NCBI RefSeq assembly: GCF_000763385.1
Contig: NZ_JQFA01000002.1
Location: forward strand, 1,054,001 to 1,118,000
Source of the DNA: Leptolyngbya sp. KIOST-1
GTDB lineage: Bacteria > Cyanobacteriota > Cyanobacteriia > Phormidesmidales > Phormidesmidaceae
Length of the DNA: 64,000 nt
Direction of reading: 5' to 3'
Shown: in pieces, positions 17,008 to 28,610 of the stretch
How the letters are laid out: every line of letters begins with the position of its first letter
Numbering within the stretch: the first letter of the stretch is position 1
The notes under the pieces: model-generated
Seen by the model: only the letters and a program-made list of their open reading frames with translations
Databases searched by the model: none
What the model was told of the DNA's origin: nothing
Translations under genes and position numbers: made by a program

Positions 17008-18140
17008 CCAGAACCCTACCCCTCGCCACCGCTGCCACCCACCCCCTTGAGTCGTTCATTCAAAAGCTGCTGGGGGCAGAGGCCCTGCTGCCCGACTCTG
17101 ACACCAACGTGCTGGAAGTGGTCGGCATTCTCAAGAGCTATGGGGTCGTGCTCGACGCCTACTCCAAAAACCTGATCTACATTGCCGATCACCAGTTTTT
17201 GGTGCTGTTTCCGTTTTTTAAGTACTTTAACGGCGAGGTGACCCTGCCAAAGCTGCTGCGCCACTGGTGGCACGATCGCATCAACTTTGAGTACGCCGAG
17301 TACTGCATGAAAACCATGCTCTGGCACGGCGGCGGCCAGATGGACGCCTACCTGGACAGCGACGACTTTTTGCAGCGGTGCCAGGCGGCGATCGCGGCTA
17401 AAACCAAATCGAACCCCGTTATAGGGGGCCTCCACCGGCTGTTCTCTGACTTTCTGCCCGAGCAGGTGCGCCAGCTCGCCTACTACAGCGCCCTGGGCCA
17501 GTTTTGGCGGGTCATGAGCGACCTGTTCATCGACCTGTCCGATGCCTACGATGCCGGCCAAGTGACCACAATTCCTGAGGTGGTGGCGTTTATCAAAGCC
17601 GGCCTGGTCGCCGCCGCCGCCAACCCCATCACCTACAGCGTCGAGATCGGCGGCAGCCGCTATGACCTGCTGCCCAAGTCAGCGGGGCTGACCTTTCTGA
17701 TGGACGTGGCGGTGCCCTACGTCGAAGCGGTATTTTTCCGGGGCACGCCGTTTTTGGGCACGGTTTCCTACAACGCCCAGGCCAACCAGATCTCGGTCGA
17801 TCAGGGTCGCTTCGACTACGGTGCGCTTTACGCTGACCCCCTGCCCATCGGCGGTGCGGGTATTCCTCCCACGCTGCTGATGCAGGACATGCGCCACTTC
17901 CTGCCCGACTATCTGACAGCGTTCTATCAGGCCCAGGGGCGCGGCCTTGACGATGTGCGGGTGAAGATCTGCCAGAGCTTTCAAAAATCCATGTTTTGCG
18001 TAACCAGCGCCTCGCTCCAGGGGCTGCTTCCCCACCCCGCCGACACCCCTGACCCCACCGAGCAGGCCACCAACCACCAGTTTTTGGCCGGATGGATGGA
18101 TCGCCTGGCCACCTCGCGGCTGGATATTGTGCAGCTCTAA
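17004..18140 (+). CDS. cupB: CO2 hydration protein CupB (ChpX)
   Basis: CupA/CupB proteins bind the NdhD/NdhF distal arm and carry a zinc site that hydrates CO2 to bicarbonate vectorially. This 378-residue protein has the family's conserved blocks SYGVVLDAYSKNLIYIADHQ, FFKYFNGEVTLPKLLRHWWH (histidine-rich, likely metal site) and MKTMLWHGGGQMDAYLDSDD. It is shorter than CupA (ChpY), which supports CupB. The C-terminal half includes YDLLPKSAGLTFLMDVAVPY and QSFQKSMFCVTSA. The start codon overlaps the ndhD4 stop. A large hairpin lies 126 bp downstream. Confidence 0.88.
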   Translation: MTRTLPLATAATHPLESFIQKLLGAEALLPDSDTNVLEVVGILKSYGVVLDAYSKNLIYIADHQFLVLFPFFKYFNGEVTLPKLLRHWWHDRINFEYAEYCMKTMLWHGGGQMDAYLDSDDFLQRCQAAIAAKTKSNPVIGGLHRLFSDFLPEQVRQLAYYSALGQFWRVMSDLFIDLSDAYDAGQVTTIPEVVAFIKAGLVAAAANPITYSVEIGGSRYDLLPKSAGLTFLMDVAVPYVEAVFFRGTPFLGTVSYNAQANQISVDQGRFDYGALYADPLPIGGAGIPPTLLMQDMRHFLPDYLTAFYQAQGRGLDDVRVKICQSFQKSMFCVTSASLQGLLPHPADTPDPTEQATNHQFLAGWMDRLATSRLDIVQL

Positions 18141-18265
18141 CCGGGGACAGCCAGTAAGGCTATCCCACGATGGCCGTCCCACGATGGCCTCACGGTTCAG
18201 GGCGGGGGGCCAAACCCTTGTGCGATCGGCCTCGGGCCTGTTTCGCTCCAGTCATAACTCATTCA

Positions 18266-18304
18266 GACCGAGAGCGACCCGGCTTGGCCAGGTCGCTCTC
18301 GGTC
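18266..18304. terminator. 14-bp perfect hairpin between convergent cupB and xfp
   Basis: GACCGAGAGCGACC (18266-18279) and GGTCGCTCTCGGTC (18291-18304) are exact inverted repeats with an 11-nt loop. There is no T-run, so it is not a classic intrinsic terminator, but the location between two convergent genes suits a bidirectional stop or RNA-stabilising structure. Confidence 0.5.
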
Positions 18305-18383
18305 GCTTACCTTGGTCTGGGCCCAGTGATCAGAGGCTGTCATCAGCTACCGCTGACGGTTCCGGTACCGGGCCCACTCAAGA

Positions 18384-20783
18384 TCAGTAGGGCCACTTCC
18401 AGTGGGTGATCTCATCCTGGTCTTTGCCCTGGGTATGGGCGTAGTCGAGGCACTCGATGATTTTGTTCTTCATTTTTTCCTTGACGTGGGCGGCCGCGGA
18501 CCCCAGTTTGGGCACCCGATCGATCACATCGATCACCAGGTTAAAGCGATCGATCTCGTTGTTGATGGCCAGCTCCAGCGGCGTGTTGATGTTGCCCTGC
18601 TCCTTGTAGCCCCGCACGTGAATCCGCTCCTGATTCGAGCGGCGGTACACCAGCTTGTGAATTAGCCAGGGGTAGCCGTGGAAGTTAAAGATGATCGGCT
18701 TGTCGGGGGTAAACAGGGAATCAAAGTCGCGATTGCTCAGGCCGTGGGGGTGCTCCCCATGGGAGATCAGGGTAAATAGATCAACCACGTTGATGAAACG
18801 CACCTTCAGGTAGGGAAACTCTTCGCGCAAAATGGCCGTAGCCGCCAGCGACTCTTTGGTGACAATGTCGCCACAGCAGGCCATCACCACATCGGGCACA
18901 TCGGGCTCGGTGCCACAGTCATCGTTGCTAGCCCAGTTCCAGATGCCGATGCCCTTGGTGCAGTGTTGGATCGCCTGTTCCATATTCAGGTACTGGAGGT
19001 GGCTCTGTTTGTCAGAGACGATCACGTTGATGTAGTCCACGCTGCGGAAGCAGTGGTCGGCCACCGACAGCAGACAGTTGGCATCGGGAGGGAAATAAAG
19101 CCGCACTACGCCGGGACTTTTGTTGGTAACCAGGTCGATGTAGCCGGGATCCTGGTGGCTGAAGCCGTTGTGGTCCTGCCGCCACACCAGCGACGACAGC
19201 AGAATGTTGAGCGATGACACCGATCGCCGCCAGGGCACGTGGTTTTTGCAGATGTCCAGCCACTTGGCATGCTGGTTAAACATCGAGCTAACCACGTGGG
19301 CAAAGGCTTCATAGGTGTGGAAGAAACCGTGGCGGCCGGTCAGCAAATAACCTTCCAGCCAACCCTGGAGAGTGTGTTCGCTCAGCATCTCCATCACTCG
19401 CCCATCGCGGGACAGCTCGCCGCCGTCCAGGTCCTCGGGCAAAAAGTCGGCCATCCAGGCCTTTTTCGTAACTGCGTAGACCGGATGCAGGCGGTTTGAC
19501 GCAGTTTCGTCAGGCCCCATCAGGCGGAAGTTAGTCGGGTTGTCGCGCATCACGTCGCGCATGAAAATGCCCAGGGCCTTGGTGTTCTCAAACTCCACGC
19601 TGGCGGGTTTGGGCACATCAATAGCGTACTCGCGAAAGTCGGGCAGCTTCAGGGCCTTGCGCAGCATACCGCCGTTGGCGTGGAGGTTGGCGCTCATGCG
19701 GCGGGGGCCGACTGGGGCCAGATCCCTCAGCTCAGGGATCAGCGTACCGTTCTCGTCAAACAGTTCCTCCGGGCCGTAGCTACGCATCCACTCTTCCAGC
19801 AGGCGCAGGTGTTCGGGGTTGCTGTGCATGCCGCCCATGGGCACCTGGTGCGATCGCCAGAACCCCTCCACCTTGTGGCCATCCACCTCCTTAGGCCCAG
19901 TCCAGCCCTTGGGGGTACGTAGCACAATCATCGGCCAGCGGGGACGCTCCAGGTTGCCGTTGATGCGGGCGTCGCGCTGAATCTCTTTGATTTTGAGGAC
20001 GCATTCTTCCATCACCGCCGCCATTTTCTGGTGCATCTCGGCGGGGTCGCTGCCTTCGACAAAGTAGGGGGTGTAGCCGTAGCCCCTAAACAGGCAGTCC
20101 AGCTCCTCGTGGGAAACCCGCGACAGAATGCTGGGGTTGGCGATCTTGTAGCCGTTCAGGTTGAGAATGGGCAGCACCGCCCCATCGCGGGCCGGGTTGA
20201 TGAACTTGTTGGAGTGCCAGGCCGTAGCCAGGGGGCCGGTTTCAGCTTCGCCGTCCCCCGCCACGCAGGTCACGATCAGGTCGGGATTGTCGAGTGCGGC
20301 TCCGTAGGCGTGGGAAATGCTGTAGCCCAGTTCCCCCCCCTCATGGATAGAGCCTGGCGTTTCAGGTGTGACGTGGCTGCCGATGTGACCAGGGAAGGAG
20401 AACTGCTTGAAGAAGCGGCGCATGCCGTCCTCATCCAGGCTCTTGTCGGGATAAATCTCTGAGTAGGTTCCTTCTAGGAACACAGGCCCCAGCACTCCTG
20501 GGGCACCATGGCCCGGGCCGGCCACAAAGATCATGTCCAGGTCGTACTTTTTAATCAGGCGGTTGCAGTGGATATAGGTAAAGCTGAGGGCTGGCGAAGC
20601 GCCCCAGTGGCCCAGCAGCCGGTACTTGACGTGCTCGGCCCGGAGGGGTTCCTTCAGCAGGGGGTTGCTGCGCAGGTAAATCATACCGACGGCGAGATAG
20701 TTGCAGGCTCGCCAGTAGGCATGGAGTTTACGCAGTTCTTCGTCGGTAAGGGATTTGGTCGGGGGAGGGGAAGCTACTACCAT
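18384..20783 (-). CDS. xfp: xylulose-5-phosphate/fructose-6-phosphate phosphoketolase
   Basis: Thiamine-diphosphate enzyme splitting xylulose-5-P or fructose-6-P into acetyl-P plus glyceraldehyde-3-P or erythrose-4-P. The 799-residue length is typical. Conserved segments are [48 protein letters not shown] (with substrate-phosphate and ThDP contacts), the ThDP-binding [20 protein letters not shown] and [19 protein letters not shown] in the second half. It gives a shortcut from Calvin-cycle sugars to acetyl units. The gene is convergent with cupB and followed by no obvious partner such as ackA within the window. Confidence 0.96.
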   Translation of the reverse strand: MVVASPPPTKSLTDEELRKLHAYWRACNYLAVGMIYLRSNPLLKEPLRAEHVKYRLLGHWGASPALSFTYIHCNRLIKKYDLDMIFVAGPGHGAPGVLGPVFLEGTYSEIYPDKSLDEDGMRRFFKQFSFPGHIGSHVTPETPGSIHEGGELGYSISHAYGAALDNPDLIVTCVAGDGEAETGPLATAWHSNKFINPARDGAVLPILNLNGYKIANPSILSRVSHEELDCLFRGYGYTPYFVEGSDPAEMHQKMAAVMEECVLKIKEIQRDARINGNLERPRWPMIVLRTPKGWTGPKEVDGHKVEGFWRSHQVPMGGMHSNPEHLRLLEEWMRSYGPEELFDENGTLIPELRDLAPVGPRRMSANLHANGGMLRKALKLPDFREYAIDVPKPASVEFENTKALGIFMRDVMRDNPTNFRLMGPDETASNRLHPVYAVTKKAWMADFLPEDLDGGELSRDGRVMEMLSEHTLQGWLEGYLLTGRHGFFHTYEAFAHVVSSMFNQHAKWLDICKNHVPWRRSVSSLNILLSSLVWRQDHNGFSHQDPGYIDLVTNKSPGVVRLYFPPDANCLLSVADHCFRSVDYINVIVSDKQSHLQYLNMEQAIQHCTKGIGIWNWASNDDCGTEPDVPDVVMACCGDIVTKESLAATAILREEFPYLKVRFINVVDLFTLISHGEHPHGLSNRDFDSLFTPDKPIIFNFHGYPWLIHKLVYRRSNQERIHVRGYKEQGNINTPLELAINNEIDRFNLVIDVIDRVPKLGSAAAHVKEKMKNKIIECLDYAHTQGKDQDEITHWKWPY

Positions 20784-21154
20784 GGCGCTAATTCCATCAA
20801 AATTACTTGTTTTCTTAAGGAATCAAAAACGATGTTTTCGGACTTCAGTTGATGTTTTAAGGCATTTTCTATGGTCTAGCAATACCTCAGTGAAATTAAG
20901 ATTTGATTAGGGTTTCTGTCGCTGGCTACAACGCCCTTGGGTCAAGCCCTGAAGCCTAAGGGGCGATCGCTTTTTATCGTTTTGTTTCTAACCGCCAAGA
21001 GGACAAATGGCTGCATAGAATCAACCCAATACCTGACCATTGCCTGACCAACACCTGGTCTAAAAAACTGCCCAGGCAACCCTATAAAAACAGGCTTAAG
21101 CTATTTTTTTTTGTCAGCATTGCTACATCTGTTTCAGGTTGGCTGCACCGCCTA
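20784..21154. other. 371-bp intergenic region upstream of xfp
   Basis: No gene seen. The part next to xfp (20784-20900) is AT-rich and should contain its minus-strand promoter. Near 21083-21117 a stretch CCTATAAAAACAGGCTTAAGC precedes an eight-T run; I could not pair it into a convincing terminator. It also serves as the downstream region of the HhH gene. Confidence 0.4.
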
Positions 21155-21685
21155 CTAAGGGCGCAGAAAATACATGAGGGTCTGAACCAGATCGGGGGTG
21201 AGCCCCAGGCGGCGCTGCAAGTCGGCCAGATCCTGGTAAGGGCCGCGGCGCGATCGCTCCTGCACCACCGCCTGGGCCAGCGTGGGCGACATTCCCGGCA
21301 CCCCGCACAGCTGCTGCACCGTCACCTGGTTGAGGCTGAGGCAGGGTGCCCCGTCGCCAAGCTCATCGTAGTAGCAGAAGGACAGCACCGGAGCGAGGGG
21401 GCGCAGGTGGGCAGGGCTGACCCCCAGGGCAGCGGCCACATCCTCCACGCAGTGGAACTGCACCCCCGCCTGGCGCAGGCGCACCAGCCCCTGGGCCTGG
21501 CGAATCGAGAGCCCCGGCAGCCGCAGCCAGTCATCCACGGTGGCTCGGTTGACATCGACGGTAAAGCCCAGGCGGGCGGCCTGCTCGACCTCCTGGTAAG
21601 ACCGCAGCCGATAGGCCGGATCCTGGCCCAGCCGACTGGCCAGGGGAGCCAGCTGCGCCCTCAGGCTCTGCCAACGCTTCAGCAC
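21155..21685 (-). CDS. helix-hairpin-helix (ComEA-like) protein
   Basis: A 176-residue protein with repeated HhH DNA-binding motifs. One lies at about 44-72 (VDVNRATVDDWLRLPGLSIR, with QAQGLVRLRQ completing it) and another at about 115-150 (LSLNQVTVQQLCGVPGMSPT then LAQAVVQERSRRGPYQDLAD). These match the ComEA C-terminal fold. Unlike true competence ComEA there is no signal peptide or membrane anchor, so a cytosolic role with DNA is more likely; uptake of DNA cannot be claimed. It lies upstream of xfp on the same strand, separated by 371 bp. Confidence 0.72.
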   Translation of the reverse strand: MLKRWQSLRAQLAPLASRLGQDPAYRLRSYQEVEQAARLGFTVDVNRATVDDWLRLPGLSIRQAQGLVRLRQAGVQFHCVEDVAAALGVSPAHLRPLAPVLSFCYYDELGDGAPCLSLNQVTVQQLCGVPGMSPTLAQAVVQERSRRGPYQDLADLQRRLGLTPDLVQTLMYFLRP

Positions 21686-21727
21686 TGCTTGTTCTGCCGG
21701 GATCGGGGTCGTGTCATATCTGACATC

Positions 21728-22117
21728 CTAGGCGACCTGGTCGAGCAGCTGACGACGCTTTTGCTCAAACTCAAGCTCCGAGATCAGCCCCTCCTGGCGC
21801 AGGGTATCCAGCTCCCGCAGAGCTTTGCCCAGGGCGTCGATCTGGGAAGGGTCGAGAGTGGAACTACCCTTAGTCACAGTAAGGTTACCGTTCCAACGTT
21901 GAGCAAAATCATCAGACGACTGAGAAAGCAACACCACCCCCTCAACAGCACACGCCACCTTAGGAATCAAGGAAATAAAGGGAATAAGCTCAATAGTCAG
22001 ATAAAGTACGCCCCAGAAAGGCTGACCTACGTAAAACTTATGAACCCCTGACAACGGGGTGAAAACCCCGGCCCAAGCTAGGATCACGGCTGTTCGACGG
22101 GAACGCTGCGCTACCAT
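21728..22117 (-). CDS. TM2-domain membrane protein with C-terminal SHOCT-like helix
   Basis: I choose the ATG at 22117 (129 residues, MVAQRSRRTAVILAWAGVF). A longer in-frame start at 22276 would leave only 13 bp to the divergent gene at 22290. The TM2 domain covers about 8-62: one helix, a short turn with GVHKFYVGQ (glycine-rich, typical of TM2), and a second helix LYLTIELIPFISLIPKVACA. The C-terminus ALRELDTLRQEGLISELEFE matches the SHOCT oligomerisation motif. TM2 plus SHOCT proteins are small bacterial membrane proteins of unknown function. Confidence 0.68.
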   Translation of the reverse strand: MVAQRSRRTAVILAWAGVFTPLSGVHKFYVGQPFWGVLYLTIELIPFISLIPKVACAVEGVVLLSQSSDDFAQRWNGNLTVTKGSSTLDPSQIDALGKALRELDTLRQEGLISELEFEQKRRQLLDQVA

Positions 22118-22289
22118 GTACTCTGCCACCTGGGAAGCCCGTAGACCGTAAAGCTTGCCCCAATTTGGAACCAAACTTGTGAAACCAGTATAAGCCTGAC
22201 GTAAAGAAACGACATTCCTCTCTAGATTTGAGTTCAGGGTTAGCATGAATCCGTAAAGATACAGATAACTCCCCAAAACGCGTTCCTGG

Positions 22290-23234
22290 ATGCCCCACGC
22301 CGCCTTCTCCCCTGAATGGCTAAACCGCTTTACCGACCCCTACGCTCTGCTGGGGGTATCTGTGGCTGCCGATGAACGCCGCATTCTCAAGCGCTACCGG
22401 GCCGTAGCCAAGCAGCTCCATCCCGACGCCTTAATCAATGCGACCCCAGAGCTGCAGCAGTTTGCTGGTCAGGTGTTGCCGAAGCTGGTCAACCCCGCCT
22501 ACCAGCGCCTGAAGCAGGACAAGGGCCGCAACGAGGTGCTGGCCACGTTGCGCTTTAAGGTACGCCGCCTGAGCCGTGATCAGCCCCTCAACCCCACCGC
22601 AGAGCAGAGCAAACAACTGCTGGCGATACCTGAGGCCGAGGTGGACGTGTTCTACGAGCAGGCGGTCGATCGACTGTGCGATCGCCAGTATGAAACCGTC
22701 GCCAATTTTGAACGCTTTACCCAGCAGCTCAGCGAGCTCAACCTGGTCTACCTGCGCCGCAAAATGGGGGCTCCGGTGATTCGCGAAAAGCGTACCGGGC
22801 TGATGTCCACCGCCTCCATACCCCGGTCGCCCGCGCCGCTGCCAGCCGATCCCCCCTCCGACGGCAAATCGACCTCAGGGCTGATGTACGCCGAGCGCCA
22901 CTACAGCCGCGCCCAGGAATACCTCAAGGGCAAAAACATTCAGGCGGCCATTCAAGAGCTGAAAGACGCCCTCAAAATCGATCCGCAGAACAGCAGCTAC
23001 CACTGCCTGATCGGGCAGGCCTACCTGCTCAGTCAGCTGACCGGGATGGCCAAGGTGCACTTCAAGCAGGCCCTGCGCCTCAACCCCAACAATGCTGTAG
23101 CGCTAAAGTATGCTCAGCAGCTCAAGATTTCGATGAGCGAGACCCAGCCTCGCCGGGCCGAGACAGCGACGACCCCTCCGCCGGAAAAGCGATCGCTGTT
23201 TGGCAGTCTGTTTTCCAGGGGCACAAGTCGTTAG
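22290..23234 (+). CDS. J-domain protein with TPR repeats
   Basis: A 314-residue protein with an N-terminal J-domain (about 15-75), including the DnaK-activating HPD at 44-46 (AVAKQLHPDALIN), so it should recruit an Hsp70. The middle (85-165) has no domain I recognise. Residues about 195-275 hold two or more TPR units (YSRAQEYLKGKNIQAAIQEL, ALRLNPNNAVALKYAQQL). The C-terminal 40 residues are charged and disordered. There is no zinc-finger region, so it is not a canonical DnaJ. It diverges from the TM2 gene. Confidence 0.8.
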   Translation: MPHAAFSPEWLNRFTDPYALLGVSVAADERRILKRYRAVAKQLHPDALINATPELQQFAGQVLPKLVNPAYQRLKQDKGRNEVLATLRFKVRRLSRDQPLNPTAEQSKQLLAIPEAEVDVFYEQAVDRLCDRQYETVANFERFTQQLSELNLVYLRRKMGAPVIREKRTGLMSTASIPRSPAPLPADPPSDGKSTSGLMYAERHYSRAQEYLKGKNIQAAIQELKDALKIDPQNSSYHCLIGQAYLLSQLTGMAKVHFKQALRLNPNNAVALKYAQQLKISMSETQPRRAETATTPPPEKRSLFGSLFSRGTSR

Positions 23235-23340
23235 CCGAGGCTCGATTGGCAACACAGCTTACAGCACAGCGGGGTGGCGAATGTAATAAGATCGCAACGC
23301 TAACCATGATCCCCGTCGCGACTCGGAGAGTTCCAGCCCT

Positions 23341-26022
<2,682 letters not shown>

Positions 26023-26245
26023 GCCCAGGGGCGGTCTGGAACCGCCCCGGTCTCTTTGCGTCAAGGGTAGGAATGCGCAGATTCTCCTAACCAACTCATC
26101 AACGAGTGATTAAGACTCCTTGAAGTTGGGGCCAGGGGCAGGGCAACCCGGGAGAGTGACTCTTATAGTTTGGTCATTGTCGGGGGAACTCTGACAGTGA
26201 CCAACCCGATCTCATTGTTGCCAACCACTATTTAGGGATGTCGGT

Positions 26246-27271
26246 ATGACCTCATCCATCGCCCCAGATCAAGATCCACAAGTCGCAGCCCAGCCGTCTG
26301 CCGATGCGGATCTGAGTACGGCCTGTGTCGTCAGCGTGCCGTCTACCCTGACCGTCGTAGAGGCGGTGGAGTTTGAGCAACAGGTCAAGCGCCACTGCCT
26401 CAGCCAGTCGGTGCCCGAGTCCATCATCATCGACCTCAGCCAAACTGAGTTTATCGACAGCAGCGGGTTGGGTGCCCTGGTCATTTGCTACCGCACTTGC
26501 AAAGGCAAAAACATTGAGATGGTGCTGCGGGGGGTGCAGGAACAGGTGCGCATGGTGCTGGCCCTCACCGACCTGGAGCAACTGTTCACCTTTGAGGCGG
26601 CACCAGGGGAAGCGGAGGCTCCGGCCCCCAAGCCCGAGATGCGGTTTGTGGCGCTGACGGCGCACCCGTCGGTGACCTCCAGGGGCAAGCGTGCCCTGGA
26701 CATTCTCGGGGCCCTGGTGGGTCTGGTAATTACCGCGGTGCTGGCGGTGCCGATTGTGCTGGCCATCAAGCTGGAGGACGGCGGCCCCATCCTCTTTAAG
26801 CAGGTGCGGTGCTCCTGGATGGGCAAGCGTTTTCACATCTGGAAGTTTCGCTCCATGGTGACCGATGCCGAAGCGCTCAAGGCCCAGGTTGAAAACGAGT
26901 TGGAAGGGCCGCTGTTTAAGAACGAAAACGACCCTCGCATCACTAAGGTCGGTCGCTTTCTGCGCCGCACCAGCCTGGATGAACTGCCCCAGTTCTGGAA
27001 CGTGCTGCGGGGCGACATGAGCCTGGTGGGCACCCGCCCCCCCACGCCCGATGAAATTGAGCAGTACAAGGTGCCCGAGTGGCAGCGCCTGGACGTGAAG
27101 CCCGGCATGACCGGCGAATGGCAGGTGAACGGTCGCTCGACGGTGAAGAAGTTTGAGGACGTGATTCGGATGGACCTGGACTACCAGAAGAACTGGAGCC
27201 TGGCCTACGATATTCAGCTAATTGTTAAGACCATCCTGGTGCTGTTCTCCAAGAAGGCCGGGGCTGCCTAA
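26246..27271 (+). CDS. STAS domain fused to a polyprenyl-phosphate sugar transferase
   Basis: The N-terminal domain (about 24-118) is a STAS domain of the anti-sigma-factor-antagonist kind, with FIDSSGLGALVICYR; the D71-S72-S73-G motif is where SpoIIAA-type proteins are phosphorylated. After a proline-rich linker (119-142) comes a bacterial sugar transferase: membrane helix at 152-174, then GPILFKQVRC, RFHIWKFRSMV, FLRRTSLDELPQFWNVLRGD, MSLVGTRPP and KPGMTGEWQVNGR. Such enzymes place the first sugar phosphate on undecaprenyl phosphate for exopolysaccharide synthesis. The fusion suggests that a Ser/Thr phosphorylation switch controls sugar loading; that link is inference. No other polysaccharide genes are adjacent. 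Confidence 0.86.
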   Translation: MTSSIAPDQDPQVAAQPSADADLSTACVVSVPSTLTVVEAVEFEQQVKRHCLSQSVPESIIIDLSQTEFIDSSGLGALVICYRTCKGKNIEMVLRGVQEQVRMVLALTDLEQLFTFEAAPGEAEAPAPKPEMRFVALTAHPSVTSRGKRALDILGALVGLVITAVLAVPIVLAIKLEDGGPILFKQVRCSWMGKRFHIWKFRSMVTDAEALKAQVENELEGPLFKNENDPRITKVGRFLRRTSLDELPQFWNVLRGDMSLVGTRPPTPDEIEQYKVPEWQRLDVKPGMTGEWQVNGRSTVKKFEDVIRMDLDYQKNWSLAYDIQLIVKTILVLFSKKAGAA

Positions 27272-27300
27272 GGCCTGTCAGTAGAGGGCAGTTCCCGGAG

Positions 27301-27324
27301 GGTGCATTCGCGCAGCGATGCACC
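27301..27324. repeat. short palindromic repeat GGTGCATTCGC...ATGCACC
   Basis: GGTGCAT (27301-27307) pairs with ATGCACC (27318-27324), with an inner CGC/GCG stem and a GCA loop. The core TTCGCGCAGCG belongs to the short palindromes dispersed in many cyanobacterial genomes. It sits 30 bp after the sugar-transferase stop and could also act as a transcript end. Confidence 0.5.
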
Positions 27325-27437
27325 GCCTGGGGGTGATGGCAAGAGCCTCTATTCGAATAATGGGCTGAGCTTGTCTAACCGCGCCTGATCAACCGCGATA
27401 GAGTAGTGGTGTTGAAACAGCGGGTACACCGAGCGGT

Positions 27438-28472
27438 ATGTGGGTTCAGGTTCTGGCGATCGCGGTGTGGCTGGGCAGCCTTGCCCTGTACGGAGCCGCC
27501 TTTTTCTTTCCGGAAGTGCACCGCCGCCACGATTTTTTTTGGAGTGGGGTGGGGGCATTTTACGGTCTGGTGCTGTGGTTTAGCGCTGTGCAAACCTCCC
27601 CGACCGAGCTGCTGGGCCACCTGGCCAGCGTTGTGCTGCTGGGCTGGCTGGGCTGGCAAACCCTAACCCTGCGGCGCAAGCGCACCCCCCTGGACCTGCA
27701 AACGCCCCTCACGGCGGATGCCTGGCCTGCCTTTGGTCGGCAGCTCAAGCAGTCGGTTTTAAATGGGCTGAGGACAACCCCTCTGGGCCGCTGGTTGCCC
27801 ACACCAGAGCCTGAGCGATCGCCAGGCGACCCGGCGATCGCCGTCAGCGAAATTCGGGTGTCCTCCCTCAAGGATGTGGACTACGAGTTTGTCGATGAGC
27901 TGACGCCCAGCGATCGCCGGGCTACCCCCGCCACCGGTTCTCCGGGGACTGAGCCCGCTGTGGTAGCGGCAGTCCCCCCCGTCCGGGCACCGCGATCGCC
28001 GCGGCCCTCGGCCCCTCCAGGGTCTGCCCAACCCAAAGCTACGCCGCCTTCCCCCCGGCAAAAGCCGACTACCCTTGCAGCCAGGCTGGCAGGGCTCAAG
28101 GCCTGGCTGGGAGATGTGGTCAAAGCCAGGCAGACGCCCAAACCCAAGCGAGCGGTAATTGACATTCCCCCCCGCCCCTCACCGCTGGCCAAAAAGAAGG
28201 TGGCCCAGGCCACCCCATCGCCCCAGTCGCCCCCAGAGCCCGCTCCAGATCTGCCCTTGGGGGTAACGATTATCGACACGGAAGCGATCGACCCCGAAGC
28301 CATCGAGAGACGCGATCGCGGCGAGGAGGCGGATTCTCCAGCGACTCCATCCGGCTCAGAGGCAACCCCTACGGCCAGTTCAGAGGCTCAGGCCGACAGT
28401 GACCCTGCCCCCCCGCCAGTCAGTGATGAAACCAATTGGGCCGACGACACAAACTGGGCCGATCTAGATTGA
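27438..28472 (+). CDS. ycf66: Ycf66 family protein
   Basis: The N-terminal 75 residues match Ycf66: two or three hydrophobic helices (VQVLAIAVWLGSLALYGAAF, LLGHLASVVLLGWLGWQTL). The rest (80-344) is a long disordered, proline- and acid-rich tail ending in repeated ETNWADDTNWADLD. Ycf66 is conserved in cyanobacteria and some plastids; its function is unknown, with a presumed thylakoid location. The tail varies widely between species, which is normal here. ileS begins 138 bp downstream. Confidence 0.85.
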   Translation: MWVQVLAIAVWLGSLALYGAAFFFPEVHRRHDFFWSGVGAFYGLVLWFSAVQTSPTELLGHLASVVLLGWLGWQTLTLRRKRTPLDLQTPLTADAWPAFGRQLKQSVLNGLRTTPLGRWLPTPEPERSPGDPAIAVSEIRVSSLKDVDYEFVDELTPSDRRATPATGSPGTEPAVVAAVPPVRAPRSPRPSAPPGSAQPKATPPSPRQKPTTLAARLAGLKAWLGDVVKARQTPKPKRAVIDIPPRPSPLAKKKVAQATPSPQSPPEPAPDLPLGVTIIDTEAIDPEAIERRDRGEEADSPATPSGSEATPTASSEAQADSDPAPPPVSDETNWADDTNWADLD

Positions 28473-28610
28473 CCCTACAAATGCCTTCAACCTGACCTAA
28501 TCTATAGAGATAGCTCAGAGATAGCTCCCCAGGCTCGATTCCTGAGCCAGCTCAGGAGCAAATCTGCGATAATGGCGCGAGCAACCCTTCACCCTTAGTC
28601 GACTCAGGCT

